In this document: in pieces, positions 1 to 12,837 of the stretch
Numbering within the stretch: position 1 is the stretch's first letter
How the letters are laid out: each line of letters opens with the position of its first letter
Source of the DNA: Saposhnikovia divaricata
Taxonomy: Eukaryota; Streptophyta; Magnoliopsida; Apiales; Apiaceae
DNA length: 64,000 bases
Assembly (NCBI GenBank): GCA_036435485.1
Contig: CM071600.1
Location: 66,275,546 to 66,339,545, forward strand
Reading direction: 5' to 3'
Translations under genes and position numbers: made by a program
Notes under the pieces: generated by a model
Seen by the model: the letters and a program-made list of their open reading frames with translations, nothing else
Databases searched by the model: none
What the model was told of the DNA's origin: nothing

Positions 1-957
1 CACATCATTCCGGGGACACCTGCTAAGTCTATAGGGTCCTACTTCATGCCTTCCGACATGAATCACAAGTGGCCAATTCCCCCTGGGAACAAATCAAAGA
101 GATCTCTCAGGGATCTCAGTGCAGTCCATAGGTTCAGTGGCGGGTGTGTGTATGTGAACATATACCAAAAATATTGAGGTCTACAATACATATATACGTA
201 GTCCCTGATAACATCTCTATCAAAGGATCCCACTCTAGACCCGCTGGTCTTTTCTTTTGGTAGACTCTGAGATCAATGTATCGCTCGTTGCAACCATATT
301 CAACTTCTCTTGAGTCCCTTTGTCAATCCTACTTATTTGTTCTCTAAGTTGAACTACCATGTTCCAGCGTTCGAATCATGCGTGGAATTATCTAGCACGC
401 TCGTCTTATGATAACATTCTCGTATAACACATGTAAAATTCGCCATCAAGGGTAATGGAATCCACAACGACATAGTGACCAACCTTCATGTAAACCCGTT
501 ACTTATCGAAAATCGGATCTTATAACCAAAGTAAAAGACTTTCATTAATCCAAGTACTAAGTACCCTTAATTATGTAGGGAAGTCCAAACTTTTTGATTC
601 TTAAAATGCCGCCTCCTAAACTGTGGAGGAATATGGGCCACAAAATTTATGCCAGCCTAGTCATCCGATCATATTAGCAATATCGCCTCTACCTCATCTG
701 CTCTCGAGATTTCGCTCTGCTTCCTATATCATTATCTATGATAAGTCATGTACGACTCTCAAACCTCTATTCATCATTCTGAAGGTCTCTAGGGATTTTA
801 TCGACTCTAGTATAATACCTTCAGTAACACTCCAGTCCATTCTACTTACCGGTACCTCTTCCGGTAGTCCAATCATAAGTTTACTACGATCTCTTATGTC
901 ATTCTCCTACTTAGACTTAACTCTCAACATTCTCGTTTCTAAGTACTGTAACTTATC

Positions 958-969
958 GCTCTGATACCA
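958..969 (-). other. Primer binding site, tRNA-iMet
   Basis: Plus-strand GCTCTGATACCA equals the 3' end of plant initiator tRNA-Met including CCA, so the minus strand carries the complementary site TGGTATCAGAGC. It lies 4 nt inside the LTR border, the normal place for priming minus-strand DNA synthesis. Confidence 0.85.
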
Positions 970-973
970 TTTC

Positions 974-3900
974 TGTAACGCCCCCAAATCTGAGGTCAAA
1001 GATTCAGGTCGTCACATCACCATCCAACCATAGCATACCTGTATTAACTGCAATACTCTACAATACATCCTTCCAGACCTCAATCTTAAGCACAAACAAG
1101 TTAGAGCCTCAGAAACGATAATCAAAAGTGCCACTAAATATTACAATTCATTTGTACAAATCAGAGTCTTACGCAATTCCACTTATACAACTATACTTGA
1201 AGACAAGTCTTACTATTACAGTTGAAAACCTATCAGACTACTCTGTAGTATTTATCAGGAACTAAATCATCTCCGTGGTAAATCTTCTACTCCTCTTCTG
1301 CTGGTGCGGAGTTAATCGGCCAGATTCTTCCCTTTCTGAAAAGTTTTTATAAAGCAAGAATGAGCTACATAATGCTCAGCAAGTTCACCATTTTGCAAAC
1401 TAATAATGTGGTTTATTTCGAAAACATTCCCAACTATAAGGGTATATATCTCAGATTTCAAAACATAATTGGACAATGTATATGTCCGAGTTTGAATAAA
1501 ACATCTATACTCACTAAGGAGCTTTAAGAATAACATATGAAGCCTTTATAAGGTTCCCTTTCAATATATCTCAAGTTTGAAAATATATACATATGAGCAT
1601 ATCATTTTCGGCAAAACACTCTACGATTAACATACTGTACAAGGAATACATCATTGCAAACCTCTTTCCTTCCATTAGCTTAGAAGGTTTCTCATACAAA
1701 AACATTTCATTCTTTGAAACAATTGCAAGCGTGCACTAACACGTGCCAATCTTTATAGAAAATCTTGCAGTTCTACATACTGCACGATGTCAATATTTTC
1801 TCATCAAAAACCACACTATCAACAACTTGGCACTTAGGCCCAAGAAGCAGTGTTTGAGTATTTTTCCAAAGTGGAGGGTGGGACTGGAAGAAAACATAAA
1901 AACCTGACAAGGATTGACGATGATCAGTCGCCACATCCAAGTCCAATAATCCGCGGGTCTTCTCTACCGGTAGAAGGATAGAAACTACATCCGTAACTAC
2001 CCCTCGGGTGAAAACTACATCCGTAATCACCCTCGATGAAAACTACATCCGTAATCATCCTTCGGCAACACCTGGGCCGGAATAATAATTGATGGACCGC
2101 CTGGCTCACGGCCGCTTACACATCCCGGGAATCGTTCGTCAACGGTTCCCACACCTGCCAGAGTCCCTTTTTCTTTTTCTTTTGAAAACTTGATTTTGAT
2201 TGAAAACAGAGTAATTAAGGTCCGACATCAGTCGACCGATGATTCTTGAAATCATACAAGAAGCAGAATCTGACCGGGGGTTTTCGAAAATGTTTTGAGT
2301 TCGAAAGAGTTCGAGTTTGAAAGTATTAATTATATCTTGGATTAACTTTGTCTTTAAATAATGAACAATAATTAATAAATAATATTTTAAAGATTTAATA
2401 TTAATAATTAATAAAATAATTAATCGATAAAATAAACTTTTAATCCAAGATAGGGTTTCGAGTATTTACGAAGATATGAATATAATATTTGAGTATACGA
2501 TACTCCCCGAATGACCCTTCGGGTTTTCGCAATCTAGATACGATATAACAATATACCGCTCCCCGGTCAATAGTATATACGGATCGCTACGACCTCTATT
2601 GCTAGAGTCGTTGTCCGAAGAAAACATTCCAATCTAAGTTCAAGGGGTACAAGCATATATGTACTTATACAATCTCAATTGCATCAATACTTCGATAAAC
2701 ATAGCATTTGATATAATTGAAAACTACAAACACAACAGTGAAAGTCCTTGTATATGGATAAGTTTTGAAAAGTAAACTTGCCTTGGTTTGGTTGGGGTGG
2801 TCGAGCGTGCGGATTCGAACGATCTATACATAAGCAATAACCGCTCGTTAGTACCTTAACAATATCTCTTTAATTACGGGGTTTTAGGGGGTACGAAATT
2901 AACTTAATGACTTCGTCTTATGACACTCTAGCCCCACTATAGGTTCATGTCGTCACTCGATTACGCTCGTCACTTAATCGGCTTAATTTAGTTACCACAT
3001 TCGAATCATAACCATTAACCCTAGAATTATGCTCCACTAATCGGCTTTTTCCCTTGCGTGAAATTTACTCTAGCATTTTTATAAAATCCAAAAATTCATA
3101 TTTTAATCCAATTCTTTTTGGGTGGTCTTCACCACTGCATTCCCTAACTTCTCAAATTTTTCCATGATCCCACTTATATTTTTAGGGGTTTAAACAAGGT
3201 TCACAAGGGGTCACTTAGTGCAGTCCGGAATCCAGAAACAGAATTCACTTCTCCGGACATAACTTAAAATCTATACATCACCTAGCCATGAACCTTACAT
3301 TTCCAGAAACTAAATTCAATTATCTTTCCAACAATATATGGTAGGACATCAGGGGACAACATTTGGGGGTTCAAAACCGGGTTACAAAACAGGTCAATGC
3401 TCCTGGAAAAACTCAGCAAGCATATACTACTTAGATCAACCATTTTTCACAATTCCACAACACAACCAACACTTAATTCACTTAGTTCATGGTTCATAAC
3501 ACTCATGGAGATATATATACTATCCATAATCATAAAAGTCACAATATCAACATCAAAACTCAAGATCCATGTCATCCATTACTTATACAACCAAGATTAA
3601 CTCATATATACATGGATCTACTACCAAACATTATAAACACTACATAACCAAAAGGGTTTGAGATTTTTATACCTTCTTGAGCACCTAGGAGTCTTGGACA
3701 AGCCTTACACAACTTAATAACACCTTGAATGGTCTCCTACAACCCTTACAATCCAAGATCTAAAAGAAAATCAAACATGGTTACTATTCACCAAATCTTT
3801 AACAATTTATAACTTGAATTTGGATGGATGAAATGGCTTGAAACTATTAACATACCTTGCTTAGATGTTGTAGAGGGCCTAGTAATTATATCTTGATGTA

Positions 3901-4481
3901 TGAGTGGTGGGAAATGGGGGAGGAAGAATTTTCTTCTCCCTTTACTAAGCTTGGCCGAGAGTACCTTGAAAATGAAGGGGTGGTGTTTTGGTTTTTGTGT
4001 TTTGTTTGTTGGGTGCAATAATTGATGTTAAAGTGTTGGGTGATACATAATGTGTACGTATAGGCAAGTACTAGCAAGGTATGGTCACATGTACTCCTTG
4101 TCTCCCCTTTTTGAAAAGCAAGTAACTAGATACTATTCCTCTTCCAATTTGTCAACTAGTTTGCTTATTCCTAACCACTTGGTTGCATGGGACTTGCATG
4201 CAATACTACTCCTTGTATCATTATTCTTCCACCAATGCTTGTCATTTAATCTTTAATTCGTATCGTATCTTAATTAATCTCTCGTAATAATATTTTGTCG
4301 CGTAGAGATTTCCCCTATAATTCCTTAAGTACTTAATTGTGTAAATTCCTCGAATGTCCATAATTCCTCGTCATAATTCTTAATTAATCTTTTAATACTC
4401 TAACCATTCTCAAATCCCAAGTTTTATAAATCTTACTAACAATAAGACTCCTGCCTGCACAATCTTCCTTTTTATCTTACA
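974..4481 (-). repeat. Long terminal repeat (about 3.5 kb)
   Basis: On the plus strand it begins TGTAACGCCCCC directly after the primer binding site. The best right border is TTACA at 4477-4481, giving inverted ends TGTAA/TTACA. A second possible border is the CA near 4460. No coding frame of note lies inside; short open frames here are chance. The second LTR is outside the window, so the border and age cannot be verified. Confidence 0.5.
1981..2066. repeat. 28-29 bp tandem repeat, three units
   Basis: Three adjacent units (1981-2009, 2010-2037, 2038-2066) each start GAAA(A)CTACATCCGTAA and end in a CTCGG-like block. They lie inside the Tekay-like LTR. Confidence 0.8.
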
Positions 4482-4590
4482 TAATGAATGCAACAACGCA
4501 GTTTCTCAGACAATCAATTCTATTAATCAACAGGGATGACTAGAAAGGTTCTATATTGACAATGCCACAAGATATTAAATAAAGAAAATA

Positions 4591-6162
4591 TTACCAAAAA
4601 TTAGGGTTCTTACATCCATCCTCGCGTGAAGCGAGTTGCCGACCACTGGTAAATAGTGGTAAATCTCGAAAGAGATCCAGAGATTTTTCCTCTGGGAGGT
4701 TAAACTTGAATCGATTAAATGGGACAAAACTCAAGTTTCCCTCGTATGTCTGTGAAGACACTTGGTTCATAAAAGAACCACCTACCGATGGATCTTTCCG
4801 TAAAATGGAAGATTCACCAGCAGTTATTGAGGTAGGTAATTCCACCTCGGATGCCTGTGAAGGCATTTGATCTTTAGAAAGATCATCAACCACTCTTATG
4901 TTCCGTGAAATGGAACTCAAGATAGTTGCTCCCGTCAATTCATCCTCATTTACATTGTCACTCATTTGACAAGGAAGAATTGTTTCCCTAACAGTTACAG
5001 TTACCTCAGGTTCATTTGGTTTACTTCGTTTAGAATGAGGTAGAGCTGCTGATGTAACTAACTCCTTATGTGGTGCTGCTGAGGCACTATCTCCCTCAAA
5101 AGTGTTGATGGTTGGTCGTTTAATTGACAATTGAGGTGTAGGAGTTTGTTGTGTTTGTGTTTGCATTTGTAAAATGGGCTCTTCGACCTGTGTTAGAGTC
5201 GGTGGGATTTCCTGCTCTTGGTCGGGTAAGATGGCCACTAGGGGCTGTAGAAACTGTATTTCCTGTGACACAACAGGGAATACAAAGGTTGGAATAGCAG
5301 GGATTGAAATATTACCTTGTCGTATACCTGCTCTCACTGGTCTTGGTAACAACGGAAGTGGGACAGTCTTTAGATATTCAGTTAGGACTGTAGGCACATC
5401 CGTATATTTCTTTTTGCTCATGTAATTAATTACATTCGTCTTTATCGAAGAACATTCCACCTTTTGACCATTTTCCAAGCGTACCCTGTCTTCATCATTC
5501 AAAAAATCATTTAATATTAGCTGTAGAAACCTTGGATATAGACATTTGACATTTTGAGTCCGAACATCTATTGTTCCTAAGTGTTTCATCTTTAAAATGA
5601 TTTGACCAAGCACTATTTTTCCAAAATTAATCCTCAAATTATTGGCGACCGCATACCCTATTTTTTGGATATATTCAGGTATTCGATCTTGATTTGTTCT
5701 ATCTGAGGAAAAAACATGGTTAAGAGTGTGAAAGAAGAAACTCCAATACTGGGTTAGAAACGTTCTATAAAGATTACCAGTAATGAAATTGCCATCTTGG
5801 TACCTTATAAAACGAAAGAACATTTCAATCTGTTCAGGTGTAGGATCAGAAACGAGATTTTCCATAGGAAAATGAAGAATTCGATTAACATCTCGTTCAG
5901 TGACCCTAATCGACCTACCAAATAGTCGGTATGTGAATGCACACCCGTCCTGTCCAGAAGTGTTAACCGCACTGCAATATAGTTCACGCAATGCATCATG
6001 GTTAAGCTGCACTGGTGTAACTAAAGCATAGCGAATTAATGAATGTTCATTCAAAAATTGTGTCCAAGCCCGAAATTGCTCATCCTGAATGGTTTCGATT
6101 TGCTGAATGGAAATAGGATTAACTTTAGCAATTAAAAAGCTTCCCTGCAATGCCATTTTCAA
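4591..6162 (-). CDS. Third ORF of the Sirevirus, plant-transposon/env-position protein
   Basis: An open frame of 523 codons lies 0.73 kb downstream of the RNase H end, in the position where Sireviruses carry an env-like gene. The N-terminal 230 residues look globular and resemble the plant retroelement-associated domain annotated as putative plant transposon protein, with aromatic-rich stretches around RTFLTQYWSFFFHTLNHVFS. The C-terminal half is low complexity, rich in Pro, Gln, Thr and Ser. I see no convincing signal peptide or membrane anchor, so an envelope role is not supported. The frame is intact although gag and pol upstream are broken. Family assignment is from memory of the motif style; function is unknown. 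Confidence 0.6.
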   Translation of the reverse strand: MKMALQGSFLIAKVNPISIQQIETIQDEQFRAWTQFLNEHSLIRYALVTPVQLNHDALRELYCSAVNTSGQDGCAFTYRLFGRSIRVTERDVNRILHFPMENLVSDPTPEQIEMFFRFIRYQDGNFITGNLYRTFLTQYWSFFFHTLNHVFSSDRTNQDRIPEYIQKIGYAVANNLRINFGKIVLGQIILKMKHLGTIDVRTQNVKCLYPRFLQLILNDFLNDEDRVRLENGQKVECSSIKTNVINYMSKKKYTDVPTVLTEYLKTVPLPLLPRPVRAGIRQGNISIPAIPTFVFPVVSQEIQFLQPLVAILPDQEQEIPPTLTQVEEPILQMQTQTQQTPTPQLSIKRPTINTFEGDSASAAPHKELVTSAALPHSKRSKPNEPEVTVTVRETILPCQMSDNVNEDELTGATILSSISRNIRVVDDLSKDQMPSQASEVELPTSITAGESSILRKDPSVGGSFMNQVSSQTYEGNLSFVPFNRFKFNLPEEKSLDLFRDLPLFTSGRQLASREDGCKNPNFW

Positions 6163-6896
6163 ACTTCGAGGAAATTCAAAAACAAGGGTTAGTTTTTATA
6201 AAGGATGATGTATAAAGCAAGAATATAAAATCCAATCTAAAAACCACCAGCTAGATTGAGAGATCTTTCCGATCAAAGCTCGAAATATTCAGCAATTGTG
6301 TGTATATGCTCTGTATATCTGAAAAATGATGATGTTAAACACAAACAAAAACTCATCATTTATAAGGTTTCAAGGACTAGTGGGTTAGGTGAGATATTGA
6401 CAGGCTATGTTGAATAACACCGCTTTAATAATTTCTCACCTAATCAACCAATAATTTCTCACCTAATCAATCAATTAGCCGAAAAACATCTTATCACCGA
6501 AACCTGTCAGCCGAAAAACATCTTATCACCGAAATCTATCAGCCTATACACACACACATACAATACTTCTAATTATTATGGATTTAAAAATAATCACGCA
6601 GTAAATCAAGAATTAATCCACAATAATCAGATAAACTCACAATTAAATAGACATAAAATTAACAAAATATCATTAATTGATATATGTCAATAAAATATTT
6701 ATTTAATTATGCTACAATTAACACAATTATTCACTAACTAATTACCATAAAAGATGGCATTTATAAGCATGGCAATTAGTATAGAGATAACTGTAAGATG
6801 AAGACTGGATGCAAAGTAAATTCACAAGTCCTAAAAATATGGACATTTAAAATACCTGTGAATTTATAACAAATTGCAGTTATTGATTATCCAAAA
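6163..6896. repeat. Non-coding spacer with two short tandem repeats
   Basis: The gap between the third ORF and pol holds no coding frame. It carries two 23-bp units (6427-6449 and 6450-6472, sharing AATAATTTCTCACCTAATCA) and two 32-bp units (6477-6508 and 6509-6540, sharing AGCCGAAAAACATCTTATCA). Confidence 0.7.
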
Positions 6897-9800
6897 TTAA
6901 TTAGACAGATTTAACATCCCAAGTTCACCAACTAACCTGGAGAATGTGGATTCATCCAGTGGTTTAGTAAAGATGTCTGCAATTTGTTGATCTGTGGGAA
7001 CAAAATATAATACCACAGTTCCATTCATGACATGCTCTCGTAAGAAATGATACCTGATATCAATGTGCTTAGTCCTGGTATGTTGAACTGGATTGTTGGC
7101 AATGGCAATGGCACTCGTGTTATCGCATAGAATTGGAATTTTGTCCAACATGAGTCCATAATCCTGAAGTTGATTCCTCATCCACAGGATCTGAGCACAA
7201 CTACCTGCCGCAATGTATTCTGCTTCGGCTGTCGAGGTAGATACTGAGTGTTGCTTCTTACTGTACCAAGATACCAACCTTCTTCCTAGAAACTGACAGC
7301 TTCCAGAAGTACTTTTCCGATCAATCTTACAGCCTGCAAAGTCAGAATCTGTATAGCCAACTAGGTCAAAACCTGTTCCTTTAGGGTACCAAATCCCAAG
7401 ATCGAGGGTTCCCTTAAGGTATCTGAAAATACGTTTAACAGCTATAAGATGTGACTCTTTAGGGTCAGCCTGGAATCTAGCACATAAACAAGTTGCGAAC
7501 ATAATATCTGGTCGACTAGCAGTTAAGTATAAGAGAGAGCCAATCATACCTCGATACTTCGTGATGTCAACTGACTTACCAGATTTGTCTTGATCAAGCT
7601 TGACAGCAGTTGGCATTGGGGTCTTGGCAGTAGTTGCTTCTTCCATCCCATACTTCTTCAGAAGATCCTTTATGTATTTTGATTGGTAGATGAAAATACC
7701 ATCAGGCTTCTGAACAACTTGAAGTCCAAGGAAGAAGGACAACTCACCCATCATGCTCATCTCGTACTTACTCTGCATTAACTTAGCAAATCTCTTGCAT
7801 AGCAAATCATTAGCAGAACCAAATATTATATCATCCACATATACTTGCACCAGAATTATATCATTTTTATGCTTTTTATGAAAGAGAGTTTTGTCGATGA
7901 TACCTCTTGTAAAACCATTTTCAAGTAAGAACTTGGAGAGAGTATCATACCATGTTCGAGGGGCTTGCTTGAGACCATAGAGAGCTTTAAAGAGAAAGTA
8001 CACAAAACCTTCAAAGTCCTTGTCTTCGAACCCAGGGGGTTGTTCAACATAGACTTCTTCTTCTAGATCTCCGTTCAAAAATGCACTCTTCACATCCATC
8101 TGAAAAACCTTAAAGTTGGAGTGTGCAGCAAATGCTAAGAACATCCTGATTGCTTCAAGCCTTGCAACTGGAGCATAAGTTTCATCATAATCAATTCCCT
8201 CTTCTTGAGAGTAACCCTTTGCTACCAATCGAGCCTTGTTCCTCGTAACAATACCATTTTCATCCAGTTTATTCCTAAACACCCATCTAGTGCCAATTAT
8301 AGATTTATCTTTTGGTCTTGGCACCAGCTTCCATACTTTCTGCCTTTCGAACTGATTGAGTTCTTCCTGCATTGCAGTTACCCAATCTGGATCATCAAGA
8401 GCTTCATCAATCTTTTTAGGTTCAATTTGAGATAAAAATCCTGCGAAATTGCACTCATTCTGTGTTGCTCTTCTAGTCTGTACACCCGTGTCCGGTTCAC
8501 CAATGATCTGTTCAAAGGGATGTGCTCTACTCCATATCCTTTGTCTTGGCAGATCTGATCTTGATGATTCCCCAAGTTCATGATTGTGTTGAGTGTGGTG
8601 ACTAGTAGATCCAAAATCATTATTTGCTCCCCTTGAGCTGTTGCTTTCAGAGTTTAAAGAATCATTAGTAGCAGATGTTTCTTCACTTGATTGGGGTTCA
8701 TCGTTCACTTGCTCCCCCTCAACATGTGCTGCTATCTGATCTACTGGTATAGATTGAACAATAGAGTCTGAAAGAGTATCAGAATTTTGTAGATCAGCAT
8801 TTATTTCTTCATTCTCAAATCTCAGCTGGTCATGTTCATCAAAATCTTCAAGTCCTGTTATCTTCTTATCATCAAAAGACACATGGATAGATTCCATGAC
8901 CACTTTTGTTCTCAGATTATAGACTCTGAATGCTTTTGTGGATAGTGTGTATCCAACAAAGATTCCTTCATCAGCTTTTAAATCAAATTTGGAAAGCTGT
9001 TCTGGATGAGTCTTAAGAACAAAACACTTACATCCAAACACATGAAAGTACTTCAGGTTCGGCTTCTTATTTTTCACCATCTCATATGGTGTTTTACCAT
9101 GCTTGTTTATGAGTGTAGCATTCTGTGTGAAACAAGCAGCTTGCACAGCTTCAGCCCAAAAGTAAGTTGGCAGCTTTGCTTCATCAAGCATGGTCCTTGC
9201 AGCTTCTACGAGAGTCCCATTCTTTCTCTCTACTACTCCATTTTGTTGTGGAGTTCCAGGTGCAGAGAATTCTTGCTTTATTCCATTTTCTTTACAAAAC
9301 TCTTCCATGACTGCATTCTTGAACTCAGTGCCATTATCACTCCTTATGATTTTCACTGTATGCTTAGATCCTTTGTCCAGTTGTCTGACATGCTCTGTTA
9401 AGATTGATGCAGTTTCTTCTTTCTTGTGCATGAAATATACCCATGTATATCTGGTGTATTCATCAACAATAACCAAAGCATATCTTTTCTTTCCAATAGA
9501 CATTATATTTACTGGACCGAATAAATCAACATGCAATAAGTGATATGGCTCAAGAATTGAGGATTCAGTCTTACTTTTAAATGAAGTTTTCCTTTGTTTT
9601 GCCTTTTGACATGAGTCACATAGGCCATCTGGAGTAAAAACTGATTTGGGCAATCCTCTCACAAGATCTTTCTTCACTAGCTCATTAATGCTGTTGAAAT
9701 TCAGATGAGAAAGTCTCTTGTGCCAATCCCGGCTTTCTTCAATTGATGCTCTACTCAGCAGACAGATTACAGAGCCATCAAAGTTTGTTGAAAGCTTGGC

Positions 9801-10145
9801 TTCATAAATGTTACCATGCCTGTATCCCTTTAGAACAACCTTTCATGCAGATTTGCTTACAACTTCACCGTGTTCTTCAAAGAAATCCACATGATAACCT
9901 CTGTCACAGATTTGACTCACACTTAGTAGATTATGTTTGAGTCCTGAGACTAGAGCTACAGTTTCAATGATGACATTTCCAAGATTGATATTACCATATC
10001 CCAGAGTCCTTCCTATGTTGCCATCTCCATAAAAAACACTTGGGCCAGCTTTCTCCACAAATTCTGATAGCAGGGCTTTATTTCCAGTCATGTGTCCTGA
10101 GCATCCACTGTCCAGAACAAGGATATTTTTCCTGTTACCCTGCAA
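6897..10145 (-). pseudogene. pol: Sirevirus pol (protease, integrase, RT, RNase H) with an in-frame stop
   Basis: The first segment (10145 to 9843) holds the aspartic protease, visible as LDSGCSGHMTG. After a TGA at 9843-9845 the same frame continues without another stop to 6897. Then follow the zinc-binding GAG-pre-integrase region (CDSCQKAKQRK), integrase core (RSDNGTEFKN and TPQQNGVVERKN), copia RT (QMDVKSAFLNGDLEEEVYVE and YVDDI) and RNase H (TDSDFAGCKIDRKSTSG; CDNTSAIAIA). It ends with the copia signature IADIFTKPLD. The 55 codons between the stop and the next Met are readable in phase, so this is one polyprotein with a single nonsense change, perhaps CGA to TGA. Gag's frame ends 10158-10160 with TAG, and a TGA at 10146-10148 also separates it from protease. 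Confidence 0.9.
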
Positions 10146-10157
10146 TCATAAAAACCA

Positions 10158-12382
10158 CTAATGATTAGTTTTAAGGACCCAGACTTGCTTGGATCCTTTG
10201 GCCTTATTAAGTCTGTTAGCTTTTGCAGCAGAAGTCTTATCAGAGTTTGTGCTAACATTCTTTTTATCAGAATTTACACATGTAGAATCAATCTTGAATT
10301 TATTCAAAGAGGGTTTAAGTTCATAATAATCATAATACAAATTATGATACTCTTTGCATGTATAAATAGAATGCCAAATACTGCCACAGTGAAAACAAGG
10401 ATTCTGTGGCTTAAACCTAACCGAACCACTCTTAACTCCTGACTTAGGAGGTATAGAGTTTATATTTTTATTCTTCCTGCAAAAAGTAGCAAGATGGTTA
10501 GGATTTCCATAGTGGTGACATTTCTTCCTAGGAGCATTGGGAATAGGCATATAGTTATTGCTTTTACTGATGCCTACCTTTCCATTTCTATTTTTCCTAG
10601 GTTCTTTTACCTTGTTCATTCTTTTTAACTCCTTCAGCTTATGTTTAAGCTGTTTCTGAGACATTAAACTAATATTTACTGATTTGACTTCATCCTGTTT
10701 TGGTTTGTCGGATTTTGGTACAAACCTCATGTGATTAAGTTTGGGTTTTGCAGCCTTTTCAGTAAATACAGGTTTAGAGGTCTCAGCTTCTATGTTGACA
10801 GTTTTCTTTTTATCAGTGTAACCTAGACCTTCTTTCCAACAATCATTCTCTATGATAATCTGAGTAGTTTTACCAGAGTTAGTCCAAGTTTTAATAATGT
10901 TCCTTTCTTTAACAAGTTCAGATTCAAGATAAGCATGCTTTTTCAATAATTCAGTTTTAATAATAATAGCATCATCTCTCTCTTTCTGAATTGTTAACAT
11001 TTGGACTAATTCTAATTCTAGATAATCATTTCTCTTTCTAAGGTCTAGACTTTCAGATTTTATTCTTTCATTTTCTAAAGTCTGATCTCTGTAGCTAACA
11101 TGCAAGTTTTTAAGAAAGAGTCTTAACTCAGATATATCAGTAGTATCAAAAGCTAAAGTAGAGTGAGGTACCTTGGTCTTAATAGCTTTAGAGATACTAT
11201 CAGCATATGCACCTCATCTTCAGAGTCTGAAGTGTCAGCCCAGTCCTTCTTCTTTGTGATGTAAGCTTGACTTTTATCAGCTTTGGCTTTCTTGCACTCA
11301 GGTGCAAAATGTCCTTTCTCACCACAATTATAGCATCTGATTTTGGACTTGTCCACTTTCCCAGACCTGCCTTCCTTTTCCTCAGCTTTTCTAAAATTCT
11401 TCTTTTCGAAGTTTGAATCTCTTCGTGTGAACTTCCTTCCCTTTCTGAAGTTCTTGTAAGCCATCTTCTTGAAGCTTTTTACCATCAGGGCTGCAAGTTG
11501 TATCATCTCCGCATCACTGCCATCATCATCAGGGTCCGTGAGATTGTCAGAGTTTGAGTCATCATCAGAGTTTGATGACTCAGTATCAGACTTTGTAATA
11601 AGAGCCTTTCCATTAGATTGACTTTTTTTCACAGCAACTTCTTTAGAAGCTTTCTCCTCAGCTTTAAGAGCAATTGATTTGGACTTGCCTCCATGCCTCT
11701 TGCTTCTTTGTTCCATCTCAAGCTCATGGGTTTTGAGCATTCCATAGATTTCATCAAGAGACATGTCTTCCAGATCATAATTGTCTATGATGGTAGTGGC
11801 CTTTAAATCCCACTTCTTAGGAAGAGCCAACAAGAATTTCAGATTGGAGTCTTCAAGATCATACTCCTTATCTACCAGTGACAAATCATTCAACAATTTC
11901 AGGAATCTGTCATATAGATCTGTTAATGACTCATCAGACTTTGAGTCAAAGTGCTCGTACTCCTGTGTGAGTATTGTTCTCCTATTTTTCTTGATGGCTT
12001 TGGTTCCTTGACATCTGACTTCCAAAGCATCCCAAATCTCTTTAGCAGTTTTGCATCCAATGACTCTGTTAGACATAACATTGTCAAGAGTGCTATGTAA
12101 TAAATGCCTTACCTTGGCATCTTTGCTAATAGAGGAGATATCTTCAGGAGTGTAGTCTTTCTTCTCCTTTGGAATCGTTTTCTGTTCCTCCCCAACAACT
12201 ACAACAGAAAGTTTGGTAGGCTTATGTGGACCATCATGGATTCTGTCTAAGTACTCTGGATCTGTAGCCTCCAGAAACATTTCCATCTTCACCTTCCATG
12301 TGGGATATTCTGATGCCCTGAGTATTGGAACTCTGATTGATTCATATCTGCTTGTTGTTGGAGTTTGTGTTTTCTCTGTCAT
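10158..12382 (-). pseudogene. gag: Sirevirus gag with one frameshift
   Basis: The first part (12382 to 11153, 409 codons) has the UBN2-type copia capsid domain (residues about 20-230) and a CCHC knuckle, CYNCGEKGHFAPEC, near residue 350. Near 11205-11212 the homologous reading shifts frame. The continuation (ORF 11105 to 10158, with readable sequence back to the shift) holds a Glu/Lys-rich coiled coil and two later knuckles. One of these, CHHYGNPNHLATFC, has lost a zinc ligand; the other, CFHCGSIWHSIYTC, is intact. A long gag with a C-terminal coiled coil is typical of Sireviruses. As it stands the frameshift separates capsid from the tail. Confidence 0.85.
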
Positions 12383-12428
12383 GATTGTATAGCTTTTTGG
12401 ATCTTAACTGTTGTATAATAACAGAGTG

Positions 12429-12440
12429 GCTCGATGCCAA
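12429..12440 (-). other. Probable primer binding site of the Sirevirus
   Basis: Plus-strand GCTCGATGCCA lies against the LTR start TGTTAGG at 12442. It resembles the tRNA-Met end GCTCTGATACCA with changes, so either the site has decayed or another tRNA is used. Confidence 0.5.
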
Positions 12441-12805
12441 TTGTTAGGTCCGGAATAACGTAGAAGGGGGGTTGAATACGTTATTCAAAAAATATTTCAA
12501 TTTTTTGATGTGGATATGAGATAAAAAATACTGAATCGAAATAACACAACTGTTTGGGAAATATCTTTTAATAGATAAAACCCGGAGGTTTGCTACACAA
12601 TTTAATCCTATGGATTAGCTACAAAATCAAACACTCCTAAGGATAGTTTAGGCACGAGGACCTTCTACCCGACACTTCCTGAAAGTGGGCTAAGCCGACT
12701 TTCCTACTAGATGGACTTTCTAGCAGCTTACACAGAGAAGATATAAGAGAGAGAGAAGAGAGAGTTGTGTGTTGAGGTGTATTTTGAAATGAAATACAAC
12801 ATGCC

Positions 12806-12813
12806 TATTTATA
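12806..12813 (-). promoter_or_regulatory. TATA box of the Sirevirus LTR
   Basis: The minus strand reads CTATAAATAGGC here. A pyrimidine-rich CTCTCTCTTCTCTCTC tract follows about 60 bp downstream, as in many plant LTR leaders. It separates U3 (right) from R. Confidence 0.65.
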
Positions 12814-12837
12814 GATTTTAGAAAATCACTATTTGGC

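Larger units (their letters stand above)
1..4481 (-). mobile_element. Tekay/Del-like LTR retrotransposon, 5' part (LTR plus leader)
   Basis: A minus-strand LTR element enters from the left edge. Reading leftwards it has a long 5' LTR (974-4481), a primer binding site matching the 3' end of initiator tRNA-Met (958-969) and about 950 nt of internal sequence. I found no gag frame in 1-957, so the element is either degenerate there or a non-autonomous derivative. The long LTR starting TGTAACGCCC and the Met primer are typical of the Tekay/Del chromovirus lineage; that assignment is inference. The rest of the element and its other LTR would lie left of the window. Confidence 0.6.

Noticed and set aside
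623..964. 113-codon plus-strand frame in the Tekay-like leader
   Set aside because: No recognisable domain, it overlaps the primer binding site, and it is on the opposite strand to the element.
10146..10160. A spliced intron between gag and protease, because TTGCAG precedes the protease
   Set aside because: The stops lie only 12 nt apart and no convincing GT donor with suitable phase is visible.
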